Part shown: piece after piece, positions 17,483-25,525 of the stretch
How positions within the stretch are numbered: the first letter of the stretch is position 1
How the letters are laid out: each line of letters opens with the position of its first letter
Assembly (NCBI RefSeq): GCF_001280005.1
Contig: NZ_LGDW01000478.1
Coordinates: 1-64,000 of the forward strand
Direction of reading: 5' to 3'
Source of the DNA: Streptomyces sp. NRRL WC-3618
GTDB lineage: Bacteria > Actinomycetota > Actinomycetes > Streptomycetales > Streptomycetaceae
DNA: 64,000 bases
Made by a program: the position numbers and the translations under genes
The notes under the pieces: model-generated
Database searches by the model: none
What the model saw: the letters and a program-made list of their open reading frames with translations, nothing else
Told to the model about the DNA's origin: nothing

Positions 17483-19009
17483 ATGTGGGGAAAGAGCATG
17501 TCCCGCACCACGCACCGCAGTACAACCGCCGACCCGCGCCAAGCACCGGCGCCCGAGTCCGTGCCTGGGACGGTGGTGTCGGCGCCCGCGTACCGGTGGC
17601 GGTGGCTCGCCCTGGCCGCCGTGCTGGTCGCCGAGGCCATGAACCTCCTCGACGCGACGATCGTCCAGGTCGCCGGCCCCGTCATCCACACCGACCTCGG
17701 CGGCGCGAGCGCAGCCATCCCGTGGTTCAGCGCCGCCTATACGCTCGCGTTCGCGCTCGGGCTGCTGACCGGCGCCCGGCTGGGTGACATCGCGGGCCGC
17801 CGCCGCGTGTTCCGTATCGGCGTCGTCGCGTTCGCCGCCACCTCGCTGGCGTGCGCGCTCACCCCGACCGCCGAGGCCCTGATCGGGCTGCGCGCGCTAC
17901 AGGGCGCCGCCGCCGCGCTGATCATCCCGCAGACGTTCGGGCTGATCAGGGCGATGTTCGACGGCGACGAACTGCCCAAGGCACTCGGCGCCATCGGCCC
18001 GGTCATGGGTCTGTCCGCAGTGCTGGGGCCGGTGCTCGGCGGAGTCCTGACGCACGCCGACGTGTTCGCGTCGTCGTGGCGCGCGGTCTTCCTCGTCAAC
18101 CTTCCCCTCGCCGCCGCCGTACTGGCGATCGCGCCACGGCTGCGCGAGGACCGCGCCCCGTCGCGCCCGCGCCTGGATCCGGCCGGGACCGTACTGGCGA
18201 TGACGGGCACCGCCCTGGTGGTGTGCCCGCTGACCACCGGCGCCCCGGGCCCGGTGGCGTGGGCGACCGCCGTGGCAGGCGTCGGCGTCCTCGCGCTGTT
18301 CGTCGCCCATCAGCGTCGTACCGCCCGCCTGGGCCGGGCCCCGTTGATCGAACCGGCGCTGCTGCGCGGCCGTGCGTTCCCGGCGGCGCTGACCACCTCG
18401 ACGCTGTTCTTCGCCGTCATGAACGCCGTCATGATCACCGTGGTGCTGCACCTGGAGCTGGGCCTCGGCCGTGGCCCGCTCACCGCCGGCCTGACGCTGC
18501 TGCCGTGGTCGACCGGACTGGCCGCCGGGTCATGGGCCGCGGGCGCCTACCTGGTCCCGCGCCACGGAACCCGCATCATGCACGCCGGCCTCGCCATCCT
18601 CGCCACCGGCCTGGCCGGGGCCGTCCTCGCCTACCGGGCGAGCGCCCCCGACGCGTACCCCGTGGCCCTGCCGTTCGCGCTGGCCGTCGCGGGCCTGGGC
18701 ACCGGCCTGTTCACGCCGCCGTTCTTCACCACCGCGCTGGACGGCGTCGGACCGCAGGAGACCGGCTCCGCCGCCGGACTCCTCAACGCCGTCCAGCAAC
18801 TCGGCGGCACGCTCGGCATCGCGGTCGCCGGCGGCATCTACCTGGCCGACGCGGACGCACCGCACGACGCCGCGCAGGCGGCCCTGGCCACCGCCGGGGC
18901 GATCCTGGCGGCGACCGCGATCGCCGCCGCCACGATGACCTACCGCCGTACGTCCACCCCCACGACCCCGGCAGCGGCCGAGCCCGCGACACCGCCGACA
19001 CACACCTGA
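17483..19009 (+). CDS. MFS drug/metabolite exporter, DHA2 (14-helix) type
   Basis: A 508-residue membrane protein with about 14 hydrophobic helices. Signatures are LDATIVQVAGPVIHTDLG in helix 1, the loop 2-3 motif GARLGDIAGRRRVFRIG, and motif C-like GPVMGLSAVLGPVLGGVL in helix 5, which marks drug:H+ antiporters. Start ATG 17483 follows GGGGGAGAGA directly; ATG 17498 and an upstream ATG at 17381 are alternatives, the latter lacking a ribosome site. Divergent from the double Lrp regulator, its probable controller. The exported compound is unknown; amino acids or an antibiotic are both plausible given an Lrp partner. Confidence 0.9.
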   Translation: MWGKSMSRTTHRSTTADPRQAPAPESVPGTVVSAPAYRWRWLALAAVLVAEAMNLLDATIVQVAGPVIHTDLGGASAAIPWFSAAYTLAFALGLLTGARLGDIAGRRRVFRIGVVAFAATSLACALTPTAEALIGLRALQGAAAALIIPQTFGLIRAMFDGDELPKALGAIGPVMGLSAVLGPVLGGVLTHADVFASSWRAVFLVNLPLAAAVLAIAPRLREDRAPSRPRLDPAGTVLAMTGTALVVCPLTTGAPGPVAWATAVAGVGVLALFVAHQRRTARLGRAPLIEPALLRGRAFPAALTTSTLFFAVMNAVMITVVLHLELGLGRGPLTAGLTLLPWSTGLAAGSWAAGAYLVPRHGTRIMHAGLAILATGLAGAVLAYRASAPDAYPVALPFALAVAGLGTGLFTPPFFTTALDGVGPQETGSAAGLLNAVQQLGGTLGIAVAGGIYLADADAPHDAAQAALATAGAILAATAIAAATMTYRRTSTPTTPAAAEPATPPTHT

Positions 19010-19025
19010 GGGGGTGAGACCGTCG

Positions 19026-19178
19026 TCAGCTCATCACGCCCGACAGCTGCCACAGCGCGTCGACGACCCGTCCCACATCCTCCCGCTGGTGGAAGAGGTG
19101 GGTGGAGACCCGTACCGCCTGGTGCGGCTTGGCCGACCCGGCCACCGGGAACTCACTGGCCCGGGCGACGATCCCGTC
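19026..19178 (-). pseudogene. C-terminal remnant of a class V aminotransferase-like gene
   Basis: The minus strand encodes 50 residues ending in SGVMS with the motifs SEFPVAGSAKPHQAVRVSTH and LFHQREDVGRVVDALWQL. These resemble the C-terminus of class V aminotransferase/isopenicillin N epimerase-type proteins. Homology stops abruptly at about 19178, where the dispersed GTTCCCCGCGCCC repeat begins. No start codon with a ribosome site or N-terminal domain exists upstream, so this is the tail of a deleted gene. Confidence 0.6.
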
Positions 19179-19209
19179 CAGGGGCGCGGGGAACTGCGCG
19201 ACCAGCCAC
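19179..19209. repeat. copy of the dispersed GTTCCCCGCGCCC repeat, reverse orientation
   Basis: CAGGGGCGCGGGGAACTGCG at 19179-19198, then CGACCAGCCAC, is the reverse complement of the repeat core GTGGCTGGTCGCGCAGTTCC seen at 8641-8660 and related sequences at 10.86 and 29.2 kb. It forms the breakpoint of the aminotransferase remnant. Confidence 0.65.
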
Positions 19210-19264
19210 GCCGCGACGCGGAATCCGCGTCTCAGCCGCCCCCCGCCCTCCCAGGTCAGTACAG

Positions 19265-20152
19265 CTACGGCTTCGGCAGGGTGCACCCGCTGCGGCTGAG
19301 GTCGAGCTTGTTGCCGACGCCGAAGCAGGCGGGGATCTGGTAGGTCTCCTGGGCGTAGTTGATGCCCTCGCGGACGGTCACCGTGCCGTTGGCGTCGACC
19401 TCGCAGGGATTGTTGTCGGTGCAGCGCGCGCCGTCCTCGTTGCCGGTGTTGTTGACGGCGACGACGTTGCCGGTGGCGTTGTCGACGACCGGCGAGCCCG
19501 AGGTGCCGCCGATGGTCTTGCAGGCGGAGGTGTAGCGGACCGAGTCCTTCCAGGTCCACTCGCCTTCCTTGAGGCGGTAGGAGAAGCCGTCGACGTTGCA
19601 GGCGTACGTCCGCTTCCAGTAGCCGGAGACGACGGTGATCGGGGTGCCGACGACCGGGTGGGTGTCGTTGAGGGTGAGCGGGCTGATGTTGTACGAGCTC
19701 TTGATCGCCGCGTACGTGGTCGTCAGCTGGTAGATCGACACGTCGGTGTCGGTCATCGTCGCGTACGCGATCTTGCTGGCGCGCAGGGTGGCGACGCGGG
19801 TGGCCGAGGCGTTGAGCAGCCCGAAGGTACGGGTGGACCGCTGGTCGACGACGACCTCACCGGCGGCCGGGAAGCCCGTCTCGAGGCAGTGCCCGTTGGA
19901 CATGACCAGCGCCGGGTCGTTGGCCTCGGAGTTCGGGAAGCGGACGAGCGAGCCGGAACAGTTGGAGAGCGAGACGGTGCCGGCGAAGTTGACGGCCTTG
20001 ACGGCCGGCGCAGCCTTGACGGCCGGTGCCGCCTTGGTGACAGCGCTCTTCGCGACGGGCGCGGCCGAGTCGGCCTGCCCGGCGACCGCGGGTGCGGCTC
20101 CCGCCCCGGTGATCACCAGGGCTGCGAGCGCGGCAAGGAGAGGCTTGTTCAT
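19265..20152 (-). CDS. secreted trypsin-like serine protease (S1 fold)
   Basis: A 295-residue exported protein. The signal peptide is 1 to about 25 (LLAALAALVITGAGAAPAVAG), followed by a short Ala/Pro/Val/Lys repeat (APAVKAAPAVKA, 42-53). The catalytic triad is readable: His88 in SNGHC, Asp137 in TDTDVSIYQL and Ser218 in GGTSGSP. Several paired cysteines are present. The Ser motif GTSGSP rather than GDSGGP places it with V8/glutamyl-endopeptidase-like or SA-type S1 proteins, not classic trypsins, so its specificity is open. Start ATG 20152 with GAGGGGA upstream. No partner gene is evident. Confidence 0.88.
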   Translation of the reverse strand: MNKPLLAALAALVITGAGAAPAVAGQADSAAPVAKSAVTKAAPAVKAAPAVKAVNFAGTVSLSNCSGSLVRFPNSEANDPALVMSNGHCLETGFPAAGEVVVDQRSTRTFGLLNASATRVATLRASKIAYATMTDTDVSIYQLTTTYAAIKSSYNISPLTLNDTHPVVGTPITVVSGYWKRTYACNVDGFSYRLKEGEWTWKDSVRYTSACKTIGGTSGSPVVDNATGNVVAVNNTGNEDGARCTDNNPCEVDANGTVTVREGINYAQETYQIPACFGVGNKLDLSRSGCTLPKP

Positions 20153-20354
20153 GTGGGGGTCCCCTCGTACGAAGGAGCGACCGGAGGTTTTCCGGCCGCT
20201 CACTTTTTGTCATGCGCATTGTGATGCGGGAGGGGCTCCTGGGGCAAGGAACGACTTTCGGCCGCGGGTGGCGGGATTGTGCACACTCGGCGCCGCTACA
20301 GAGGGGGACCCTGGACCCCTGCGGGGGGGGCACCACTCCTTCCCCGCGCAGCCG

Positions 20355-20567
20355 TCAGAGAAGGCCGAGGCTCCCCTGGACCGACCTGGCAAAGGCCGCA
20401 ACAGCCAGGAAGGACCCTGCGGAGTAGGTGAGAGCCTGGAGAGCGGTCGCCTCAAGATGACGACTGAGCGTGAAGGCGATCAGGGCGGCGACAAGGCCGC
20501 ACAGGATCGAGATGACGAGCGCCATGACCTTGACGGTCCGGCTCGGGCCTGGGGGCGGCGTAGTCAT
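20355..20567 (-). CDS. small two-helix membrane protein
   Basis: A 70-residue protein with a Pro-rich N-terminus and two hydrophobic helices (about 12-34 and 43-64; VKVMALVISILCGLVAALIA). GGAG sits nine bases before ATG 20567, and codon use is typical of the genome, so I regard it as real. No family is recognised. It is divergently oriented from the two-component system about 340 bp away; a regulatory link is possible but not shown. Confidence 0.6.
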   Translation of the reverse strand: MTTPPPGPSRTVKVMALVISILCGLVAALIAFTLSRHLEATALQALTYSAGSFLAVAAFARSVQGSLGLL

Positions 20568-20905
20568 GAGCGGTACTCCATCCTTCTCGTCACAGATTCG
20601 CCCTCGGACGGGGACTGGCTGACTGGCGAGTGGAGGCGGATCCCAAGGACAGACACTTCCCGATCACCGCCCCTCCTCTCCCCGTACCGGTGAAGCAGCA
20701 GGGATCCGCAGCGCCAGGGCCATCCGCTCACCTTCGTGCGGCCGGCGCACCCACCACTGCTGCGTCAACGCTACGGATCCGCCAAGGCCGACGGCATCGC
20801 CCAAGCGCCGATGGCCAACAGGCCATGGCCACCTAGGGGATGGCCGCCGAGGGGATGGACAAAGAGTGGATATCGCAGGCCGGTCCGGCCTGCCACGGTG
20901 GGGTC
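20568..20905. other. 338-bp intergenic region with two palindromes before the sensor kinase
   Basis: No gene is supported here. ATGGCC-AACA-GGCCAT occupies 20811-20826. CAGGCCGG-T-CCGGCCTG (20876-20892) is a 17-bp perfect palindrome ending 13 bases before ATG 20906. The second could be an operator or a leader hairpin overlapping the ribosome-binding region (GGTGGGG at 20897-20903). An upstream in-frame ATG at 20840 would place it inside the coding region. Confidence 0.4.
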
Positions 20906-22060
20906 ATGAATCCGCAAGCCGCTCCGCGCGAGAGCGCACACGATCGGACCAATCGAATGCTCATTCGATCCCTGGGGGCGTTGAGGGGCTCCCAGTTCCT
21001 GCTCTGGCTGGCGGTGCTTCCTCTCCGAGCACTTCCGGACCGCCATACCGGAATCATCGTGGGCGGCTACACCGTGGCCGCACTCTTCGCGGTGGTGATG
21101 TTCACCGTGGGCCTCCGCCGACGTACTCTGTCGCCGCGCTGGATCGCAGCCGACGTCGCGTTGGCTGTCGCGTACGCGGTGGTGGTGAGCCGGAGCTACC
21201 CACCAGCCGAGGCCGCCTCGATCACCAACTGGGTGATCCCTCCCCTGTGTGGTGTCACCGTCACAGCGGCCATCTACGGTGGCCGTCACCGCGCGGTCGC
21301 GGTAGGTGTCGTCGTCGCCGCCTGGCTGGCCGGTGCGTGGCCGGCCCTGGGCACGCCCAACGGCCAGGAGCTGGTCTCCAACGCCACGATGATGACCGTC
21401 TTCGCGGGCGTTGCCGGATTCGCGGGCAGGCTTCTGCTGCAAGGGGCGCGAGCCACGGACAGTGCGACAGACCGTGCGGTGAAGGCCGAGCACCAGGCCG
21501 CCCGCGCCGAGGAACGTACGGAACAAGCCCTGGAATTCCACGATTCCGTCCAGTTGACCCTTGACATGATCGCCACCGGCCGACACTCCGCGCAGAAGAA
21601 CCAGTGGTTGGCCCAGAGAGAGGCCGACTTCCTTCGCGTGCTGACCACGAGCCGCAAGGACGGTGCCCCTGCCGAGCTCGCCACCTCGCTGGCACGGATG
21701 ATCCGGGACCATCCTGCCCAGGAACTGTTAGGCCGCGGTGTGGAGCCCAGGATCGGCGTCCTGCCCTCGGGTCTCCCTCCGGAGGTGGTGGAAGCGCTGA
21801 CCAAAGGAGCACGTGAAGCGCTGAACAACGTCGTCAAGTACGCGCAGACGGATGAGGTCTGCGTTACTGCGGCGACCACGGCGGACGGCGGCGTGCGAGT
21901 CGCCGTCATCGACCAGGGCATCGGATTCGACACCGAAGCCCAGCCCCCCGGACTCGGAACCACCCACTCGATCAAACGCATCGCGGCTCTCGGCGGCGAG
22001 GCCGTCATCGTCAGCGCGCCGGGAGAAGGAACCACCGTGGAGATGACATGGAACAGCTGA
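20906..22060 (+). CDS. membrane sensor histidine kinase (NarL-type partner), contains a TTA codon
   Basis: A 384-residue kinase with about five or six N-terminal transmembrane helices (up to about 180), a coiled coil, a dimerisation/phosphoacceptor box EFHDSVQLTLDMIATG and a HATPase domain (N-box GAREALNNVVKYA; G1 VIDQGIGFD; GLGTTHSIKRIAALGG). This layout is that of HisKA_3/NarX-like kinases. TTA at 21728-21730 (residue 275, in QELLGR) makes translation dependent on the bldA tRNA in Streptomyces. I chose ATG 20906; ATG 20840 is possible. The 3' end overlaps the response-regulator gene by 13 bases. The signal is unknown. Confidence 0.87.
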   Translation: MNPQAAPRESAHDRTNRMLIRSLGALRGSQFLLWLAVLPLRALPDRHTGIIVGGYTVAALFAVVMFTVGLRRRTLSPRWIAADVALAVAYAVVVSRSYPPAEAASITNWVIPPLCGVTVTAAIYGGRHRAVAVGVVVAAWLAGAWPALGTPNGQELVSNATMMTVFAGVAGFAGRLLLQGARATDSATDRAVKAEHQAARAEERTEQALEFHDSVQLTLDMIATGRHSAQKNQWLAQREADFLRVLTTSRKDGAPAELATSLARMIRDHPAQELLGRGVEPRIGVLPSGLPPEVVEALTKGAREALNNVVKYAQTDEVCVTAATTADGGVRVAVIDQGIGFDTEAQPPGLGTTHSIKRIAALGGEAVIVSAPGEGTTVEMTWNS

Positions 22061-22722
22061 TCAACATCGGATCCATCGACGACAACGTGATGGACGCGGA
22101 GGGAAGGGCGCTGTGGTTCGAGGTCAAGAGCAACGTGCGTGTGCCCGTCACAGCCGTGTCGGTTGCCGAATTCCTGGCGGCGCGGCCGTCACCGAGGATC
22201 GTCACCCTCGATCTGAACCTCGGTGACGGCACCCTGCCGGCCGACAACGTCCGGGCCCTGATCGAGGCAGGACACAAGGTCATCATCGTGACCGTGGTCC
22301 CCGACAAGAAGTGGATCATCGAAACGACCGAGGCGGGCGCTTCCGCCTACCTCACCAGTCGCGCCAACAGCCTCGACAAACTCGTTGACGTCGTCCAGGC
22401 CCTCGACCGCGGGGAAGTGCCGACGACCGCCGAGCACGCCTTCTGGCTGGCGCAGGACGACCGGCCCGACAAACCCCGCCTGACGGACACCGAGAGCAAA
22501 GTGCTGCGGCTGATCGGCGACGGGATCAAGCAGGAAGCCGTCGGACGCCGCTTGGGTAGCTCGCGCAGCACGGTGGCGAGCCATCTGACGAATATCCGCA
22601 GGAAGTACAGCGACTCAGGACTCCCCTACTCCGGGGCAGCCGACTACCGCGACTGGGCAAAGCAGCAGCGATTGGACCGCGACCGGCACGATCCGACGAA
22701 GGACACCGGCCCTGAGTCCTGA
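22048..22722 (+). CDS. LuxR/NarL-type response regulator with atypical receiver
   Basis: A 224-residue protein. The receiver domain covers about 1-125 with an acidic pair in SIDDN and the presumed phospho-Asp in TLDLNLGDG. The conserved lysine near the end of canonical receivers is missing (YLTSRANS where KP is usual). The LuxR helix-turn-helix is about 146-195 (LTDTESKVLRLIGDGIKQEAV). A charged C-terminal tail follows. It starts inside the kinase gene (ATG 22048, 13-base overlap), so the two are co-translated. The missing Lys may alter phosphorylation-driven switching. Targets are unknown. Confidence 0.86.
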   Translation: MEQLINIGSIDDNVMDAEGRALWFEVKSNVRVPVTAVSVAEFLAARPSPRIVTLDLNLGDGTLPADNVRALIEAGHKVIIVTVVPDKKWIIETTEAGASAYLTSRANSLDKLVDVVQALDRGEVPTTAEHAFWLAQDDRPDKPRLTDTESKVLRLIGDGIKQEAVGRRLGSSRSTVASHLTNIRRKYSDSGLPYSGAADYRDWAKQQRLDRDRHDPTKDTGPES

Positions 22723-22807
22723 ACCAACGGTTGATGGCCAAGTGAGCCCAGACCGTCGTGCCGGCCTCCCTGCGCCGCACGCCCCCTCCCCGTACCCGCG
22801 GACGGAT

Positions 22808-23581
22808 CTAGATACGCGAGTTGCGCAGCGACTGCCACACCGCGCCGGACAGCGCCCGCGTCGCGCGCGGGACCGACAGATGCTCGTGCTCGCGGTACAG
22901 GGCCCAGTTGTACTGCACGAGCGACAGCTTGTTGGAGGACAGCGAGCCCGCCTGGTGGGCCCTGTACACCGCGAGCGGCTCAGCCAGCCCCCGGGCGTCA
23001 GCGCCGTCCCGCATGATCGACAGCCAGAGGGCGTAGTCCTGGCGCTTGCGCATCTCCGGCATCAGCCTCGTGCCCAGGACAGTGCGGTCGTACATGGCGG
23101 TGAGAGCACCGATGTGGTCCTGGACCAGCATCGCGCGGTAGTCCACATGCTCCCGCGCGCGGATCACCCGCCCGTTCGGGACCCAGTGGGTGCTCTCGCC
23201 GTCGTGGTCGGCGTCCATCTTGAAGTACGAGGTGAACGTCAATGGCGCAGTGTCCTCCGCAGCGAAGGCGAGCTGCTTCTCGGTCTTCTCCGGAAGCCAC
23301 ATGTCGTCGCTGTCGAGAAAGGCGATGTAGTCCCCGCGGGCCCGCTCGATCGCGAGGTTGCGGGCCCGGCCCGCACCGCCCTGTTCGGGTGCCGACTCCG
23401 GCCGGACGCGCTCGTCCTGCTCGGCGAACTCGCGGAGCAGGTCCATGGAGCCGTCGGAGGACCGGTCGTCGGTGACCAGCAGCTCCAGGTCGCTGTGGGT
23501 CTGCGTGAGCACCGATCGGACGGCTGCGCCGAGGGTGGCTGCCGAGTTGTACACGGGCATCACGACGGACACCAGGGGCAC
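22808..23581 (-). CDS. family 2 glycosyltransferase
   Basis: A 257-residue GT-A enzyme. The nucleotide-binding start is PLVSVVMPVYNSAATL, DDRSSDGS follows, and the metal DxD-type motif is FLDSDDMW (about residues 95-102). RKRQDYALWL in the acceptor region is typical of GT2 enzymes. No transmembrane helix is present, so it acts at the cytoplasmic face. GTG start at 23581 is fixed by AAGGAG seven bases upstream; the open frame extends further but without a ribosome site. No polysaccharide cluster surrounds it, so the sugar donor and acceptor are unknown. Confidence 0.85.
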   Translation of the reverse strand: MPLVSVVMPVYNSAATLGAAVRSVLTQTHSDLELLVTDDRSSDGSMDLLREFAEQDERVRPESAPEQGGAGRARNLAIERARGDYIAFLDSDDMWLPEKTEKQLAFAAEDTAPLTFTSYFKMDADHDGESTHWVPNGRVIRAREHVDYRAMLVQDHIGALTAMYDRTVLGTRLMPEMRKRQDYALWLSIMRDGADARGLAEPLAVYRAHQAGSLSSNKLSLVQYNWALYREHEHLSVPRATRALSGAVWQSLRNSRI

Positions 23582-23816
23582 AGCGCTTCTCCTTGCCAGA
23601 CCAGGAACGACGGTCCATTCAAGCACCGCATTCGAGTAGGAGCCGCCGTGCGGACAGCCGTCGCCGGTCAACGCCCGCTGGAGTCAGTTCGATGAGAATC
23701 GAAACCATTGCTTCGCTCCCTCCGCACCTCAACCATGCACAGGTGTCGTGATCCGGAGTCCTTCGCGGCATGATCAGCCGTGCACACCAAAGCGCACACG
23801 CCTCGGAGGCATGCCA

Positions 23817-24824
23817 ATGCAACGCACAGACGTTCCAGGTCGGAGGGTGTTACCGAGCAGACGCGGCGCGCGACGCGCGAGCACCGCGCTGGGCGCGGTC
23901 GCCGCGCTGGGCGCGGTCGCCGCGCTGGTCTCGCTTGTTCTTACCGGTTGCACAGCGGACACCGACGTTGCCCACCGCGCCTCACCGGCCGCGAGAGCTG
24001 AGGCTGTTGGGGCCGAAAAGAAGCTCAACTACGCTCAGGACCTGCGGATCTCTGATGCCGAGCAGCGCTTGATCACAGGCTGTATGCGCAAGAAGAGTTT
24101 CCGCTTCTGGGCGGAAAAGCGGCTGAGCCTGGAGGAGAGCCGGCCGGTCGGCTACGTCCAGGACGACGTCGACTGGGCGCGCAGTCACGGCTACGGCAGC
24201 CGGATCATGGCGAAGGAGGACAGCGCCCGCCTGAGTAACCCCAACATCGCCTACCGCATGTCCCTTTCCCGCTCGCGCCAGAGGGCCTACGACCTCGCGA
24301 TGGACGGCGGCCGGGACGCCGTGGTGCTGACGTCGCGAACGCCGTCCGGCGGCACGATCACCAAACAGTCCGGCGGCTGCGTCGGCCAGGCCGAAAAGAC
24401 GCTGTACGGAGATCCGGCGGCATGGTTCCGCTCCGACACAACCGTCAGCAACCTGCGCCCCCTGTACGTGAGCAAGCTGCTGCACGACAAGGAGTTCACG
24501 AGCGCCGTGAACGCCTGGTCACACTGTATGAGCAAGGCGGGCCACCCCTTCCCCGACCCCGACGCAGCCCGCCAATCCACACGCGAGCACAGCGCGGAGC
24601 AGACCCGGGCCGAGGAAGCCAGGACCTTCGCGCACGAGACCCGGATCGCGGTCGCCGACGCCACCTGCGCACGCTTGGCCTCCCTGCGCTCGATCGGCGA
24701 GCGGCGCGAGGCACACTACGTCGGCGAACTGGCCGGAAAGTACGGCCCTGCCCTCGACGCCCACCGGCGGATGCAGCGTCATGCCCTCACCCGCGCCGAG
24801 CGCATAGTCCCCGCCCGCACTTGA
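23817..24824 (+). CDS. uncharacterised lipoprotein with TTA codon
   Basis: A 335-residue lipoprotein. A strongly basic n-region (RRVLPSRRGARR) precedes a hydrophobic segment ending in lipobox LTGC (Cys45). The mature part is Arg/Ala/Asp-rich, mostly helical, with four further cysteines (including VNAWSHCMSKAGHPFPDP and TCARLASL). The Cys plus HPFPDP pattern resembles other actinomycete lipoproteins of unknown function. TTA encodes Leu12 (23850-23852), so bldA control is expected. An 18-bp unit is repeated in the signal-peptide coding region (23886-23928). Start ATG 23817 lies seven bases after CGGAGG; ATG 23811 is too close to it. Confidence 0.75.
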   Translation: MQRTDVPGRRVLPSRRGARRASTALGAVAALGAVAALVSLVLTGCTADTDVAHRASPAARAEAVGAEKKLNYAQDLRISDAEQRLITGCMRKKSFRFWAEKRLSLEESRPVGYVQDDVDWARSHGYGSRIMAKEDSARLSNPNIAYRMSLSRSRQRAYDLAMDGGRDAVVLTSRTPSGGTITKQSGGCVGQAEKTLYGDPAAWFRSDTTVSNLRPLYVSKLLHDKEFTSAVNAWSHCMSKAGHPFPDPDAARQSTREHSAEQTRAEEARTFAHETRIAVADATCARLASLRSIGERREAHYVGELAGKYGPALDAHRRMQRHALTRAERIVPART

Positions 24825-24926
24825 TCCGGACCACACCGTGCGTCCCGCGGCCACGCTTGACGATCGTCACATGACAGGCCCCCGTCCAACGCCTCCTATG
24901 AGGCGGGAGCAGAACAGGAATCCCTC

Positions 24927-25394
24927 ATGCGCAGACTGACCGTCTCCCTCGCCACCCTGGGCCTCACCGCCCTCGGACTCGCTCTGCCCGCCACCGCCCA
25001 CGCAGGGCCCGGCTGCAACGCCGAATGGAACTCGCACGGCCGCGACGGCAACGTCCGCGCCTGGGACTACTTCGACTGCGGCGGAGAGCTCCTCGGCGTC
25101 ACCCCAGGCGACGACCCCGAGTGGGGCGACAGCTACGGCCCCTTCCAGGGCCCCGACGTGAACCGCGCCGTGTCCGTCATGAACAGCGGCTTCGTCGGCG
25201 GCAAAGACGTCGTGGCCTTCTACTACTTCGGCCACTACAACGACAGGGCGTACGGCTGCCTCAAGCCGGGCGAGAAGTACGTGGACAGCCTCGCCCGGAA
25301 CCACTACACCAATGGGGCGCGAATGTACCAAAGCATCGAGTCGCACGCCTGGGTGGCCGCGAGCGCCTGCGCCCCGGGCTCCTTCATCAGCTGA
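24927..25394 (+). CDS. small secreted protein of unknown function
   Basis: A 155-residue protein with a clear signal peptide (1-26, cleavage after ATAHA). The mature 129 residues hold four cysteines that could form two disulfides, many Gly/Asp/Tyr/Trp, and a GKDVVAFYYFGHYNDRA core. I do not recognise the family; small secreted inhibitors and phage-like decoys are possible. AGGA lies upstream of ATG 24927. A hairpin (GCCTC-CTAT-GAGGC) lies just upstream in the leader. It follows the lipoprotein gene after 102 bp on the same strand. Confidence 0.7.
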   Translation: MRRLTVSLATLGLTALGLALPATAHAGPGCNAEWNSHGRDGNVRAWDYFDCGGELLGVTPGDDPEWGDSYGPFQGPDVNRAVSVMNSGFVGGKDVVAFYYFGHYNDRAYGCLKPGEKYVDSLARNHYTNGARMYQSIESHAWVAASACAPGSFIS

Positions 25395-25525
25395 AGGTCC
25401 GGGTAGCAGCCGTAGGATCCTGCCGCGGTGACGGCGGCCGCGACCGTGCCTGGCACCCACGGCTGACACCGCGTCACCTGTTCAACCGGGGGGACGTGGC
25501 TCTCCCCTGGGAAACGAGTGGGAGG

